A DNA stretch of 64,000 bases from Flavobacterium sp. ACN6 (GTDB lineage Bacteria > Bacteroidota > Bacteroidia > Flavobacteriales > Flavobacteriaceae). The position numbers and the translations under genes were made by a program. Location of the stretch: NCBI RefSeq assembly GCF_002304005.1, contig NZ_MRCQ01000010.1:120603-184602 (forward strand), given 5' to 3'. Each line of letters opens with the position of its first letter. Positions within the stretch are counted from its first letter, which is position 1. Positions 16,962-27,163 of this stretch are shown in pieces. The notes beneath the pieces were generated by a model. The model saw only the letters and a program-made list of their open reading frames with translations. It was not told the origin of the DNA and ran no database searches.

Positions 16962-19433
16962 CTATTTTGATGAGATCAGACGATAAGAAGTTCCTTTTTT
17001 AGTTTCAAATACAGCAGTATAACCAATAGACGATTTTTCGCTTTTGATGTTAATATTTTCAATTGTAAATGGTACCGAAGCTCTTACTGCACACTTACCT
17101 CCTTTATTAGAAACTATTTTTGCCTGCGTTATTTTGCTGTCATTCCATTTTATGTCTACGGTAAAATTACCTTTTGCCGTAATACCTTTTATTTCACCGT
17201 CTGTCCATTCGTCTGGAAGAGCTGGCAGCAAATGAATTTCTTTATTCTGACTTTGCATTAACATCTCAATAACTCCAGCAGTTCCAGCAAAATTTCCATC
17301 TATCTGAAAAGGCGGATGCGCATCAAAAAGATTCGGGTAACATCCTCCTTGTCGTTTGTATTTTGGATCGTTATCTTTTGTCAGCCTCAATTGATTTTTG
17401 AACAATTTATAAGCGTGATTTCCATCCAAAAGTCTCGCCCACATATTTACTTTCCAAGCAAGGCTCCAGCCTGTACCATCGTCTCCGCGAAGTTCTAATG
17501 TTTTCTTTGCGGCAGCTGCCAAATCTGGTGTATTAAGAGGTGATATTAAATTGGCAGGATGCAATGCGTAAAGATGCGAAGTATGTCTGTGATGCGGATC
17601 TTCTTCTTCAAAATCTTTATACCATTCTAAAAGCTGCCCTTTGTTTCCTATCTTAAAAGGCAATAGTTGATCTGCCGCTTTGTTTACGGTCTGTCTGAAT
17701 TCTGAATCAATATTTAGAACTTCAGCTGCTGCTATGGTATTTTCGAATACATCTTTTATGATGCCAATATCCATCGTCGAAGCAGTGGTTACTGTTCCTT
17801 GTTTCTTTCCATCATAATAATATTTGTTTTCGGGTGAAGTTGAAGGCATGGTTACCAAATAACCATCTTTATCTTTTTGAAGCCAGTCTAAACTAAACTC
17901 TGCTGCCCCTTTTATTATCGGATATACTTTTTTTAGATAATCCTTGTCGCCTGTATATTCGTAATGTTCCCATAAATGTCTGCTGAGCCAGTTGGCTCCC
18001 ATATACCAATTGGCCCACATAGGATCTCCTTTTCCAAAATCGCCTACAGGATTGGTCATCGCCCATATATCTGAATTATGATGCAATACCCAGCCATTCG
18101 CATGATAATAACTTTTGGCCGTTTCTGCTCCGGTTACAGAAACGTTTTTAATGAATTCGTCAAGCGGAAAAAACAATTCAGACAAACTTCCCGATTCAAC
18201 AGGCCAGTAATTCATCTGTAAATTAATATTGGTCGTATAATTACTGCTCCAAGGAGCGCGGAGTTTATTGTTCCATATTCCTTGTAAATTGGCCGGTGCA
18301 TTGTGTGTACGTGATGAAGAAATCAACAAATAACGTCCATATTGAAAAAATAAAGCTTCAAGTCCGGCATCTTTTTCTCCTTTTGCATACTGCTCTAATC
18401 TTAGATCAGTTGGCAGATTGGATTTGTTGGTTTCTTTTTCATTAAGTTTTAAGGAAACTCTATTAAAGAAATGTTGAAAATCTGAAATATGCTCTTGTAA
18501 TAAGTTATTGTATTTTTTTGCAGAAGCTTTTTTAATGAAACTTTCTACTAATTGATGTTCGTCTTTTCCCTGACTATCAGGACATTTATCAAAGCCATTG
18601 AAACTAGTCGCCGCCGAAACGAAAAGCAGTATTTCAGAGGCATTTTTAATAATCAGTTTATCTCCCTCAGAACTTATTTCTCCATCCTTAATAATTGGTT
18701 TAATAATCAATTCAAAACGCATTCCTCTACAGCCCGCTGTATCTTCATAAACAATAGCTTCTTTATTATAATCAATATAATTCGGGTCAGCATGTGAAGG
18801 CGCTTTTCCTTTTAAAACTAATGATTTGCTTTGTATTGATTTTTGATTTCTTAAAAGACTTGAGGCATCAATAATTATCGAAAGTTTTTTCAGCTGATCT
18901 GCCGAAAGCTTTATAACTATGCACTTTGCCGGTGCCGAAACAAAAATTTCTCTTTTATAATTTACCCCATCAGCATTAAATTTTGTCAATGTCAATCCCG
19001 TTTGTAAATCAAGGCTTCTGTTATAGGAATCTATTTTTTGTGTGCCAAAATCCTGTTTTAAAATAAGATCTCCCAACGGCATAAAACTTTCACTGTAAGC
19101 GCCCTGCATGTTTTTGGTTAAATCATAGGCTTTTTCGAAATCTTCATTTGTAAGCGCTTCTCTAATTAGTGCCAGATTTTTAAATGCATCTGGATTCACA
19201 TTTTTTTGTACTGGTCCGCCGCTCCACAAAGTAGCCTCATTCAACTGGATTAATTCAGAATCTACTCTCCCAAAAACCATTGCACCAAGTGTACCGTTTC
19301 CCACAGGCAAAGCTTCGGTCCATTCAACAGCAGGCTGCTTGTATTGAAGTTTTAAATCCTGCTGTGCAAATGAAGAAAATCCTATAATCAAAGACAGAAA
19401 CAAAAGATTTATTTTAAGAGAATTGTAAAACAT
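16962..19433 (-). CDS. GH95 alpha-L-fucosidase / alpha-L-galactosidase
   Basis: A secreted 823-residue glycoside hydrolase of family 95, which removes alpha-1,2-linked L-fucose or L-galactose by inversion. The signal peptide is at the N-terminus (LLFLSLIIGFSSFAQ). Family marks: WTEALPVGNGTLGAMVFG and NEATLWSGGP in the N-terminal domain, TTNINLQMNYWPVESG (about residue 402) with the Asn pair used to activate water, RHTSHLYALHP, and FQIDGNFAGTAGVIEML (about 711). It is the last gene of the large proximal operon, 111 bases after the GH27 gene. Plant xyloglucan, rhamnogalacturonan and arabinogalactan side chains carry the matching sugars. Confidence 0.93.
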   Translation of the reverse strand: MFYNSLKINLLFLSLIIGFSSFAQQDLKLQYKQPAVEWTEALPVGNGTLGAMVFGRVDSELIQLNEATLWSGGPVQKNVNPDAFKNLALIREALTNEDFEKAYDLTKNMQGAYSESFMPLGDLILKQDFGTQKIDSYNRSLDLQTGLTLTKFNADGVNYKREIFVSAPAKCIVIKLSADQLKKLSIIIDASSLLRNQKSIQSKSLVLKGKAPSHADPNYIDYNKEAIVYEDTAGCRGMRFELIIKPIIKDGEISSEGDKLIIKNASEILLFVSAATSFNGFDKCPDSQGKDEHQLVESFIKKASAKKYNNLLQEHISDFQHFFNRVSLKLNEKETNKSNLPTDLRLEQYAKGEKDAGLEALFFQYGRYLLISSSRTHNAPANLQGIWNNKLRAPWSSNYTTNINLQMNYWPVESGSLSELFFPLDEFIKNVSVTGAETAKSYYHANGWVLHHNSDIWAMTNPVGDFGKGDPMWANWYMGANWLSRHLWEHYEYTGDKDYLKKVYPIIKGAAEFSLDWLQKDKDGYLVTMPSTSPENKYYYDGKKQGTVTTASTMDIGIIKDVFENTIAAAEVLNIDSEFRQTVNKAADQLLPFKIGNKGQLLEWYKDFEEEDPHHRHTSHLYALHPANLISPLNTPDLAAAAKKTLELRGDDGTGWSLAWKVNMWARLLDGNHAYKLFKNQLRLTKDNDPKYKRQGGCYPNLFDAHPPFQIDGNFAGTAGVIEMLMQSQNKEIHLLPALPDEWTDGEIKGITAKGNFTVDIKWNDSKITQAKIVSNKGGKCAVRASVPFTIENINIKSEKSSIGYTAVFETKKGTSYRLISSK

Positions 19434-19544
19434 GTATTTTAATTTTTAATTAGAAAAAACCAACGCCAAAACCGCACAAAAACAGTATTTAAAACTAATA
19501 TGACTTTTAATTTTTAATTACTAATTTTTAATTTTGAAACTAAG

Positions 19545-20915
19545 CTATATTTTAGTATTTAACTGATACAAAACAGAACTGTGCGGTTTTAAATCTGCTC
19601 CTATTTCTTTTGAAGTTATTTTTGTTTTTTCGCCTGTCCACATATTTAGAATTTCAGCAGAGCCTGAAATTCCAAGATCTGAAAGATTTACGGAAACGTT
19701 TTGCGAAGCCTTATCTGAAATATTAAACAAAGCGAGATAAACGCTTCCGTCTTTTGCATTTTTTGAAGTCACAGCAATTTTTCCTTCTTTTTGAAAAAGC
19801 TGTTTTACTGCCGTACTTTCATTATGCATTTTTACAACATTTTTATTCGTTAATAATGATAATGTAAAAGCATCATTACTTGGCAGGTCTCCCCCAAAAA
19901 ACAATGGTGATTTTAAAATATTAAAAAATGTAATCAGAGTATATTGCTCGTCTTTTGTTAAGCGGGTCATTCTGTCTTCACCGCGCTCTCCTCTTATGGA
20001 AATGCGACCTAACGGAATCATATCACAGTCTGGCCAAGTTCCAGGGGCAATGTGTGGATACCATTTTTGAGCTACATCCATCAAATGTGTAATATGAGGC
20101 CATGTATCCCAAACATCATCTACCATACGCCACATATTGGCATGCGTACTTACATGCGGTGCCGCTTCAATTGGTGTTTCACCTGGCGAAGTACTTAACA
20201 CAATTTTTCGGCCGCATTTATCAATTGCATTTCGAATTAAATTGATTTCTGCTTCATGATAAGGTCTTGATAAATCATCAATTTTAATAAAATCGACTCC
20301 CCATTGTGCATACAATTCAAAAATGGAATTATAATATTCTTGTGCACCTGGTTTGTCTGCCAAAATAGTATAATTATCTTTTAACCATTCACACTGAAGC
20401 GCTGTGGTATAAATTTGATCTGCCGTTATTCCTTTTGTTCCTTTAATTGGCAGTTTTTCTTCAACCGCTTTTTTCGGAATTCCACGCATAATATGTATTC
20501 CGAATTTTAGTCCTTTTTTATGAATATAATCCGCTAGAGGTTTAAAACCTTGCCCGTCTTTCGCTGAAGGAAATCGATTAACGGCAGGCTGATATCTTCC
20601 GTACTGGTCTATAACGTAGCGCGGATCCGTTTGGTTGTAACCGCCCGCTTTGTCGTTTTCAACAAACCATCTTATATCAACTACAACATATTCCCAGCCA
20701 AATTTCTTTAGCTTATCTGCCATATAATCGGCATTTACTTTTACTTCATCTTCCTTTACAGTTGGCCCATAACAATCCCAGCTGTTCCAGCCCATTGGCG
20801 GCGTTTGTGCCCATTGTTTGAATTCTTCTTTTTGAAAGGTTTTGTTTTGAGCATTCGATGAAATCGAAAACATAACAACTCCTAATAAGAGCAACATTTT
20901 ATTTTTTATCTTCAT
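19545..20915 (-). CDS. GH27 family alpha-galactosidase-like enzyme
   Basis: A secreted enzyme of about 456 residues from clan GH-D. GH27 holds alpha-galactosidases, alpha-N-acetylgalactosaminidases and beta-L-arabinopyranosidases. The signal peptide follows MKIKNKMLLLLGVVMFSISSNAQ; an ATG at 20966 exists, but the one at 20915 puts the signal at the N-terminus. Catalytic regions: PPMGWNSWDCYG, YVVVDIRWF, the nucleophile Asp in DFIKIDDLS (about 211) and the acid/base Asp in MWRMVDDVWD (about 264). A C-terminal beta-sandwich follows. RWF in place of the usual DDCW suggests a non-canonical pocket, so the exact sugar is uncertain. Internal gene of the operon. Confidence 0.88.
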   Translation of the reverse strand: MKIKNKMLLLLGVVMFSISSNAQNKTFQKEEFKQWAQTPPMGWNSWDCYGPTVKEDEVKVNADYMADKLKKFGWEYVVVDIRWFVENDKAGGYNQTDPRYVIDQYGRYQPAVNRFPSAKDGQGFKPLADYIHKKGLKFGIHIMRGIPKKAVEEKLPIKGTKGITADQIYTTALQCEWLKDNYTILADKPGAQEYYNSIFELYAQWGVDFIKIDDLSRPYHEAEINLIRNAIDKCGRKIVLSTSPGETPIEAAPHVSTHANMWRMVDDVWDTWPHITHLMDVAQKWYPHIAPGTWPDCDMIPLGRISIRGERGEDRMTRLTKDEQYTLITFFNILKSPLFFGGDLPSNDAFTLSLLTNKNVVKMHNESTAVKQLFQKEGKIAVTSKNAKDGSVYLALFNISDKASQNVSVNLSDLGISGSAEILNMWTGEKTKITSKEIGADLKPHSSVLYQLNTKI

Positions 20916-20980
20916 CTTAATTTCAATTAATTTGAATATTAATTTTTCTACCGATTTGTTAAACAAATGGAGAATTTAGA

Positions 20981-23401
20981 TTATTCCACATTTATAGTTA
21001 CTTCAACCGGTTTTAACCACTGACTTGTAAATTTTACTTTGATAGGTTCTGCCGTTCCATTTGCCTGAATATACGCTGCGATGTGCCCGTGAAAAACTCG
21101 TTGTACATTATCTGTATAATCTGTCATATCAGTATTATTTCCTGCTTCAAGTCCTAAGAGTGTTCCGTTACCGCTTATTGTACACGTTATTTCATTGTCT
21201 GAAAGCATTACCGGAAGACCATTCTGATCTTTAACCTGAACCATAATTTTAGCAACTCCTTTGTCTTTACTAATGCCGCTATTTTTGTTGTCGATCGTTA
21301 ATTCAACTGGCTGCTGTGTTGTATGAATTGCATAACGACTTACTTCTTTATCGTTTTTATCTAAACCAACTGCTTCTAATTTCCCCGAAGAAAACGGAAT
21401 ATCCCAATAGATAATTCCTGTTTTATCATCATACAATTTAGTTTCGCCTACCACTTTTCCGTTCAATTCTAAGCGGGCTTTTGCTGCATTGGTGTAACAC
21501 ACAACGCGGATTTTTTGTCCTTCGTCGTAATTCCATATCGCCCATGCATCTTTAGAAATATCCTTATCATTTGTCCATACATAAGTTCCTAAGTAAGTCA
21601 TTGGTTTATCTGACCATAATGATTGACGGAAATAGCCGCGGGGTTTGATAACTCCCGCAAAATCGACTAAACCTGAATAAAATCCTCTTGAAGGCCATCT
21701 TCCCGATTCTCCCAAATAATCAATTCCTGTCCAGAGAAACTGTCCAAAAATATATTTGTTGTTTTTTACTGCCAGCCAAGGTTCCATATTATGTGTATTT
21801 TCACTTCCGTAAATTACTCTTTTAGGATATTTTTCGTGGTCAGATTGGTATTTGCTTTCTGTATAATTATATCCTGTGATGTCTAATGCACCCGGATATT
21901 CTGTTTCGTTAGACATTGCAACTCCAGCCAAGCCGGCAGTTGTTGGACGGGATTTATCGTATTTTTTAACTGCCGCAACCAAACGTTTTGCAATAGCGCC
22001 AAGACGCATCGCATCTGGAGCCTCTTTTTTATAACCGCCGTAAGCTGCCTGCCCAAAACCGTTGGTTCCTTTATCTAAAACTGGATGCGAATAAGGATCG
22101 TTTGGATAATCTACTTCGTTACCGATGCTCCATGCAAACACCGAAAGATGATTTCTGTCACGTCTTACAAAATCTTCTAAATCTCTTTCTGCCCAATCTG
22201 CAAAAATATCAAACGAACCTTCAAAACCTGGCTTGCCATAATTCCAGCCTTCGAGCCATTTACGTTTTGGAAATTCCCATTCGTCATAGGCTTCATTCAA
22301 AACCAATAAACCTAATTCGTCGCAAAGTTCGTAGAAGTCTGGTGCCTGCGGATTATGACTTGTACGAATAGCATTTACTCCAATTTCTTTCAGCGTTTGT
22401 AATCTGGTTTTCCAAACTTCTCTTGGAACGGCAGAGCCTAAAACTCCAGCATCATGATGCAGACAGACTCCCTTCATTTTCATCCATTTCCCATTGAGGG
22501 CAAAACCATTATTAGGGTCAAATTCAAAAGTTCTAAAACCCGTTTGTGTTACGGTTTTATCGATTTCTTTTCCGTCTTGTAAAACTGTGGTTTTAAGTTC
22601 GTATAAATTTGGGTTTTCTAAATCCCACAATTGTGGATTTCTTAAATTGATTTTTGCCGCTATCTTTCCTTTCTGATTTGCTGCAACCTGAACTTTAGAG
22701 GAAACTTTTGCAACAGATTTTCCATCCTTAGAAAAAAGCTCATTTACAATGGTCAGACCTGCATTTGTTTTTGAACTATTCTCCAAATCAACTTCAATAT
22801 TCAAAATGCCGCTTCCTTTTTTCACTTCAGGATATGCATAAACTCCCCATTGTGCAATGTGAACTGGGTTTGCGTAAACTATCCATACATTTCTGTAAAT
22901 TCCAGAACCGCTGTACCATCTGGAATCGGCACTCTGACTGTGATCTACGCGAACAGAAATAGTGTTTTCGCCTCCATATTTTACAAATTCTGTAGCGTCA
23001 TATGCAAAAGAAATATATCCATTTGGACGTTTTCCTAACGAATGTCCGTTGATGAAAACTTCACTTCGATTGTAAATTCCTTCAAAATACAAATAAACTT
23101 TTTCCCCTGCTTTGCTTTGCGGAATAGTTATCGCTTTTCTATACCACGCAATTCCTCCCGGTAAATATCCTGTGGAGCTTGCTAAAGTCGGACTCAATTG
23201 CCCTTTTACACTCCAATCATGCGGTACATTTACTTGTTTCCATTTACTGTCGTCAAATGAAACATTTTTAGCATCAGAAACGTCCTGAAGATTAAATTTC
23301 CAATTGTCATTAATTTTGTTTGAATCTCCAAACGAAATCTGGCTGAAAGCCGATAAACACGAGAAGAGAAATACGGGCAGTAAGATTTTATTTGTTTGCA
23401 C
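20981..23401 (-). CDS. GH2 beta-galactosidase-type enzyme (806 aa)
   Basis: A secreted family 2 glycoside hydrolase. It has a signal peptide (LLPVFLFSCLSAFSQ), a jelly-roll domain with VNVPHDWSVKG and AWYRKAITIPQ, an immunoglobulin-like domain, and the TIM barrel starting near GFALNGKWMKMKGVCLHHD. The acid/base Glu is in AWSIGNEVDYP (about 427) and the nucleophile Glu in IYGSENTHNM (about 532). A C-terminal DUF4982-like and Ig-like region follows. This layout matches Bacteroidota beta-galactosidases; beta-glucuronidase activity is possible because GH2 is mixed. It is clearly different from the LacZ-like GH2 at 30227 in length and domain order. Neighbours are GH51 upstream and GH27 downstream, each about 65 bases away. 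Confidence 0.9.
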   Translation of the reverse strand: MQTNKILLPVFLFSCLSAFSQISFGDSNKINDNWKFNLQDVSDAKNVSFDDSKWKQVNVPHDWSVKGQLSPTLASSTGYLPGGIAWYRKAITIPQSKAGEKVYLYFEGIYNRSEVFINGHSLGKRPNGYISFAYDATEFVKYGGENTISVRVDHSQSADSRWYSGSGIYRNVWIVYANPVHIAQWGVYAYPEVKKGSGILNIEVDLENSSKTNAGLTIVNELFSKDGKSVAKVSSKVQVAANQKGKIAAKINLRNPQLWDLENPNLYELKTTVLQDGKEIDKTVTQTGFRTFEFDPNNGFALNGKWMKMKGVCLHHDAGVLGSAVPREVWKTRLQTLKEIGVNAIRTSHNPQAPDFYELCDELGLLVLNEAYDEWEFPKRKWLEGWNYGKPGFEGSFDIFADWAERDLEDFVRRDRNHLSVFAWSIGNEVDYPNDPYSHPVLDKGTNGFGQAAYGGYKKEAPDAMRLGAIAKRLVAAVKKYDKSRPTTAGLAGVAMSNETEYPGALDITGYNYTESKYQSDHEKYPKRVIYGSENTHNMEPWLAVKNNKYIFGQFLWTGIDYLGESGRWPSRGFYSGLVDFAGVIKPRGYFRQSLWSDKPMTYLGTYVWTNDKDISKDAWAIWNYDEGQKIRVVCYTNAAKARLELNGKVVGETKLYDDKTGIIYWDIPFSSGKLEAVGLDKNDKEVSRYAIHTTQQPVELTIDNKNSGISKDKGVAKIMVQVKDQNGLPVMLSDNEITCTISGNGTLLGLEAGNNTDMTDYTDNVQRVFHGHIAAYIQANGTAEPIKVKFTSQWLKPVEVTINVE

Positions 23402-23466
23402 TTTATTTCGTTTTTATTAATTTTTCTTCTTAACTAATTTAAATAAAACTCTAAAACAATTGATAA

Positions 23467-25446
23467 TTAACTCATTTTAAGTTTTAAAACTGTTACCGAA
23501 TAAGCCGGAAGATTTAATTGCTGATTTCCTTTTGTTATTTTGTATTCGCTTTGTTTTGGCGTTATCTTTTTCGGATCTGCAAATGTATTTTCATCCTGTG
23601 TATTTGGACTTTCAAGTCTAATGATTGTTCCTTTTGATCCTAATTTTGCTCCTTTTAAATCAAGACTAACATCTTGTGCTGATGCTGCTGTATTGACCAA
23701 TTTCACAATTATTTCTTTGCTGTTTGCATCTTTTACTGCAGAAGCATATAAACTATTTTGTCCCGTTAAAGCTTTTCCGTCTTTGGTAATACTTAACAAA
23801 TCTGTTCCTTTATTAGTAGAAAATAACTGCTGTACATAATAATTAGCAGAACCGTAAGATTGTAAATTATTGAACCAAATCATATCTGGAGTCCACTGCC
23901 AGGCATCTTCGTGCGCCATTAAAGGTGCGTAAGAAGTCAAATGAACTACTTCTGCATTTCTTTCCAAACCAGTCATAAAAGCGGCTTCAGAAAAAGCACA
24001 TTCCCAATTATTTCTGTTATTCGGATTTGCGCCTGAAACACTTTGTGCGGCATATTCTCCTGCAAATATTTTTGGGCCTTTTCTGTCGTAGTTATCATAA
24101 CGTCCTGCGTTTTCTCTAAACCATTTTGGGCTTTCGTAATAATGCTCGTCTACCAATTCTGCATTTAGTTTTTTAAGCTCTTCCATAGCAAAATCAAAAT
24201 GTTCGCCCGCAGGAGAAGGACCGCTTCCCGAAACAATTATAATATTTGGATATTTTGCTTTAATTGCTTTTTCAAAAACTTTAAATCTGTCAATGTAATC
24301 TGGTCCCCATTGTTCGTTTCCAACTCCAATATATTTAAGATTAAATGGTTTTGGATGTCCCATATCCGAACGGATTTTCCCCCAATTGGTAGTAACGGCA
24401 CCATTAGCAAATTCAATTAAATCTAAAGCGTCCTGCACATACGGATCGAGTTCGTCTAAGGGAGCTAATTCTCCTGTATTGTACTGGCAGGCCATTCCAC
24501 AGCTTAAAATTGGTAATGGTTCTGCTCCAATATCTTCTGAAAGCTGGAAATACTCAAAAAATCCCAAACCAAAACTTTGAAAATAATCGGGTGTTTGTTT
24601 GTGGTTGAATTCTACATTCCAACGGTTCATCTTTGTCTCTCTATTTTCTACATTTCCAATTGATTTTTTCCATTGGTAACGATCAGACAATGTTCTGCCT
24701 TCAACTATACAGCCTCCTGGGAAACGTAAAAAACCAGGTTTCATATCATATAAAAGCTGTACCAAATCTTTACGAAGTCCGTTTTTTCTGTTCTTCCAAG
24801 TATCTTCTGGGAAAAGCGAAATCATATCTAAATCGATTGTTCCTGTCCCTTCAAAAGTGATTTTCAGCTTTGCTTTTGCTTCGGTTTGAGCTGCTGTAAC
24901 TGATGCCGTATAATTTGTCCATTGATCTGATTTGGGAACAATGCTGGTTTCTCCTATTATTTTTTGGTCTTTATCAATAAGCTGAATGATAATCTTTTGA
25001 ATTGCCGAATTGTGATTGGCTGCTTTTAACGAAAGATTATATTTTACATCCTTTTTGACTCCCATTCCTCTGAAGCCTTCATTTATTAAAACATAACCTT
25101 TTGCATTATTGATTTCTACTCTGCAAAAAACCGTATTGTCTGCCTCCAATTTGACTGGCGCCGCACTTCCGGATTCTTTATTCAAAGAAGATCTTTTTGT
25201 ATTAGGCTGTTCCCATCCCATCAAAGGTTTATCAAATTCAAAAGACCTGTTTTTAATCAATTCGGCATATAATCCTCCATCTGCAGCAAAATTGATATCT
25301 TCAAAAAACAAACCGAACATCGTGGGCTGAATTTTGGTGATGGATTTCGCTGCATCAACTTCTAAAGTTGTTTTTTGAGCATTCACATAAAAACTGCTTA
25401 AAAGCATACCGCAAATGGTAAATTTGGTAAGGATATTATTTTTCAT
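23467..25446 (-). CDS. GH51 alpha-L-arabinofuranosidase
   Basis: A secreted 659-residue enzyme that removes alpha-L-arabinofuranose from arabinan, arabinogalactan or arabinoxylan. Signal peptide ends at SFYVNAQ. Near the N-terminus is the family mark IQPTMFGLFFEDINFAADGG, followed by a CBM4-like beta domain (about residues 75-200) and the barrel with RFPGGCIVEG. The acid/base Glu is in YIGVGNEQWG (about 376) and the nucleophile Glu in KIFAGEYAAQS (about 461). A C-terminal beta-sandwich ends in LNLPAYSVTVLKL. It lies 20 bases from the GH28 gene, so these two are closely linked in the message and fit work on pectin or arabinogalactan side chains. Confidence 0.94.
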   Translation of the reverse strand: MKNNILTKFTICGMLLSSFYVNAQKTTLEVDAAKSITKIQPTMFGLFFEDINFAADGGLYAELIKNRSFEFDKPLMGWEQPNTKRSSLNKESGSAAPVKLEADNTVFCRVEINNAKGYVLINEGFRGMGVKKDVKYNLSLKAANHNSAIQKIIIQLIDKDQKIIGETSIVPKSDQWTNYTASVTAAQTEAKAKLKITFEGTGTIDLDMISLFPEDTWKNRKNGLRKDLVQLLYDMKPGFLRFPGGCIVEGRTLSDRYQWKKSIGNVENRETKMNRWNVEFNHKQTPDYFQSFGLGFFEYFQLSEDIGAEPLPILSCGMACQYNTGELAPLDELDPYVQDALDLIEFANGAVTTNWGKIRSDMGHPKPFNLKYIGVGNEQWGPDYIDRFKVFEKAIKAKYPNIIIVSGSGPSPAGEHFDFAMEELKKLNAELVDEHYYESPKWFRENAGRYDNYDRKGPKIFAGEYAAQSVSGANPNNRNNWECAFSEAAFMTGLERNAEVVHLTSYAPLMAHEDAWQWTPDMIWFNNLQSYGSANYYVQQLFSTNKGTDLLSITKDGKALTGQNSLYASAVKDANSKEIIVKLVNTAASAQDVSLDLKGAKLGSKGTIIRLESPNTQDENTFADPKKITPKQSEYKITKGNQQLNLPAYSVTVLKLKMS

Positions 25447-25466
25447 AAGTTTTGGAATGGAAGAAA

Positions 25467-26906
25467 TTATTTTTTTACTGCCTCTAATTTAGCAGGAAAA
25501 GCTGATTTTCCGTCTAAATTTGTTACGATTAATTCATCTACATTTTTACTTTCGATTGCGTATTTAAAATAGTCCGGTCTGTTTTTTCCCCATTGCACTG
25601 TACAATTCTGCACTTTGATACGTTCTGCCGAATCAAAATAAAATCCCGAAGTACTTCCTTTTACAAAACCTTCTACATTAGAAGGGCGTCTGTCGTATAC
25701 GCCGCCAGGAAAAGAGGTTGTTTTATCAATAAAAACACTCACATTGTCAAAAACAATATTCTTGATTTTATCTTTTGATTCTCCGCTTACAAACACACCA
25801 TTTTCTCCCGTACATTGAATATTGGAGAAATAAATATTCTTAATTTCGCCTACTTTTCCTTCTGTTGCTCCTTTTGGAAAACGCCAGTTGGCATCTTTAT
25901 GATTTCCTTTTGCTCTGCTGAAAGCGGTTACATAAATGGGTTCTGCTTTTCCCCACCAAGTATCTGTAGTCAATTTACTTTCGATAATGATATTAGAGAA
26001 AATAACATCGCTAACTGTTCCTTCGTCTCGATTCTGAATTCCCAACGCGCGATTGCTGTTTTTGATGATACAATTATTGAAAACCACTTGTCTGATTGCA
26101 TCCATGTTTTCCGAACCAATTTTAATGGCGCAACTGCTGCTGGTCATCGTGCAATTGGTCACAGTAATATTTTCGCAGGCTCCAAATTCTTCAAATTCTC
26201 TTCTGTTTTTTAAACAAATACAGTCATCGCCGCTTTCGATATAACAATCGCTGATTCTCACATTTTTTGAATGATCCAAATCGATACCGTCACTATTACG
26301 CACTTTTAAGCTGTTCAATAAAGTAATGCCGCTGATTACAACATCATTACACCCAACCAAATGAATGGTCCAATATGCCGAATTACCGATATGAACATCT
26401 TTGATCCTGATATTTTTTCCTCCAATAATGGTCAACACATGTGGACGAGGATCCAGCACATTAAAAGGTTTTAAAACATAAGAATCTTCGAGTTCTTCAC
26501 CCATAAAAGAAATTCCGTTTCCATCTATTTTGCCGCTTCCGCTAATGGTAAAATCCTCTACGTTTTCTCCTCCAATCCAAATTGTACCTTCTCCCGGATT
26601 GGTTCTAAAAGCGCTTTTGGTATATAATTTTTCATCCGGACTTGCCAATAATTTCGCTCCGGCTTCGATATGCAGTTCGACTTTGGATTTTACATCAATT
26701 GGTCCTGCCAAAAAGGTAAAAGGTGCGGGAATTAAAACTCTTCCGCCCGTTTTAGTGCAGGCATCAATTGCTTTTTGAATCGCCGCCGCATCATTAGTTT
26801 TTCCGTCTCCTTTTGCTCCGTATTTTTTAACGTCGTAAACATTCTGTGCCGCAACGGTTAGCGAAAGACAAAAAAATAGGATCGCGATTATAGATTTCTT
26901 TTTCAT
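25467..26906 (-). CDS. GH28 polygalacturonase family protein
   Basis: A secreted 479-residue right-handed beta-helix of family 28. The family acts on alpha-1,4-galacturonan or rhamnogalacturonan, often as exo-enzymes in Bacteroidota. Signal peptide MKKKSIIAILFFCLSLTVAAQ is followed by VKKYGAKGDGKTNDAAAIQ. The catalytic Asp set is visible in RNSDGIDLDHS (about 205) and ESGDDCICLKN (about 226). The usual GHG-type motif is replaced by SSSCAIKIGSE (about 257), as in the exo-acting branch. It stands between the SSS symporter gene (with a 257-base repeat-filled gap) and GH51. Release of galacturonate would feed the same hexuronate pathway as inositol oxygenase. Confidence 0.9.
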   Translation of the reverse strand: MKKKSIIAILFFCLSLTVAAQNVYDVKKYGAKGDGKTNDAAAIQKAIDACTKTGGRVLIPAPFTFLAGPIDVKSKVELHIEAGAKLLASPDEKLYTKSAFRTNPGEGTIWIGGENVEDFTISGSGKIDGNGISFMGEELEDSYVLKPFNVLDPRPHVLTIIGGKNIRIKDVHIGNSAYWTIHLVGCNDVVISGITLLNSLKVRNSDGIDLDHSKNVRISDCYIESGDDCICLKNRREFEEFGACENITVTNCTMTSSSCAIKIGSENMDAIRQVVFNNCIIKNSNRALGIQNRDEGTVSDVIFSNIIIESKLTTDTWWGKAEPIYVTAFSRAKGNHKDANWRFPKGATEGKVGEIKNIYFSNIQCTGENGVFVSGESKDKIKNIVFDNVSVFIDKTTSFPGGVYDRRPSNVEGFVKGSTSGFYFDSAERIKVQNCTVQWGKNRPDYFKYAIESKNVDELIVTNLDGKSAFPAKLEAVKK

Positions 26907-26957
26907 TTATTTTTATTTTTTTAATACCGCTAAGGCGCTCAATTTTTCTTTGTTATA

Positions 26958-27155
26958 AACTTTGTGGCGCTGCGTCTTTGCGGGCATTTTTAAACTACTT
27001 TTTTATTTAATCTCGCAAAGTCGCAGAGTCGCTAAGATTTTTTTTAAAGCTTAAAATCTTTGGCAAAAAACTTTGCGACTCTGCGTCTTTGCGAGCAATT
27101 TTTAAGCTATTCTTTTTTAATAAACTTTGCGCCTTCGAGCCTTTGTGGCAAAATT
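26958..27155. repeat. REP-like intergenic repeats with TTTGCG motif
   Basis: Four related copies of a 25-37 base unit lie in the gap between GH28 and the SSS symporter: 26958-26992, 27012-27036 (inverted), 27069-27105 and 27122-27155. The core at 27071-27095 reads CTTTGCGACTCTGCGTCTTTGCGAG in two halves. The inverted copy at 27012 matches its complement at 23 of 25 bases, giving a stable hairpin with a 34-base loop. Such elements are common between flavobacterial genes. Nothing else is seen in the gap. Confidence 0.75.
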
Positions 27156-27163
27156 TCGTAAGC

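Noticed and set aside
25815..26213. 132-residue frame opposite the GH28 gene
   Set aside because: It is antisense within a well-supported beta-helix enzyme, has no recognised motif and no start signal; it is a shadow frame.
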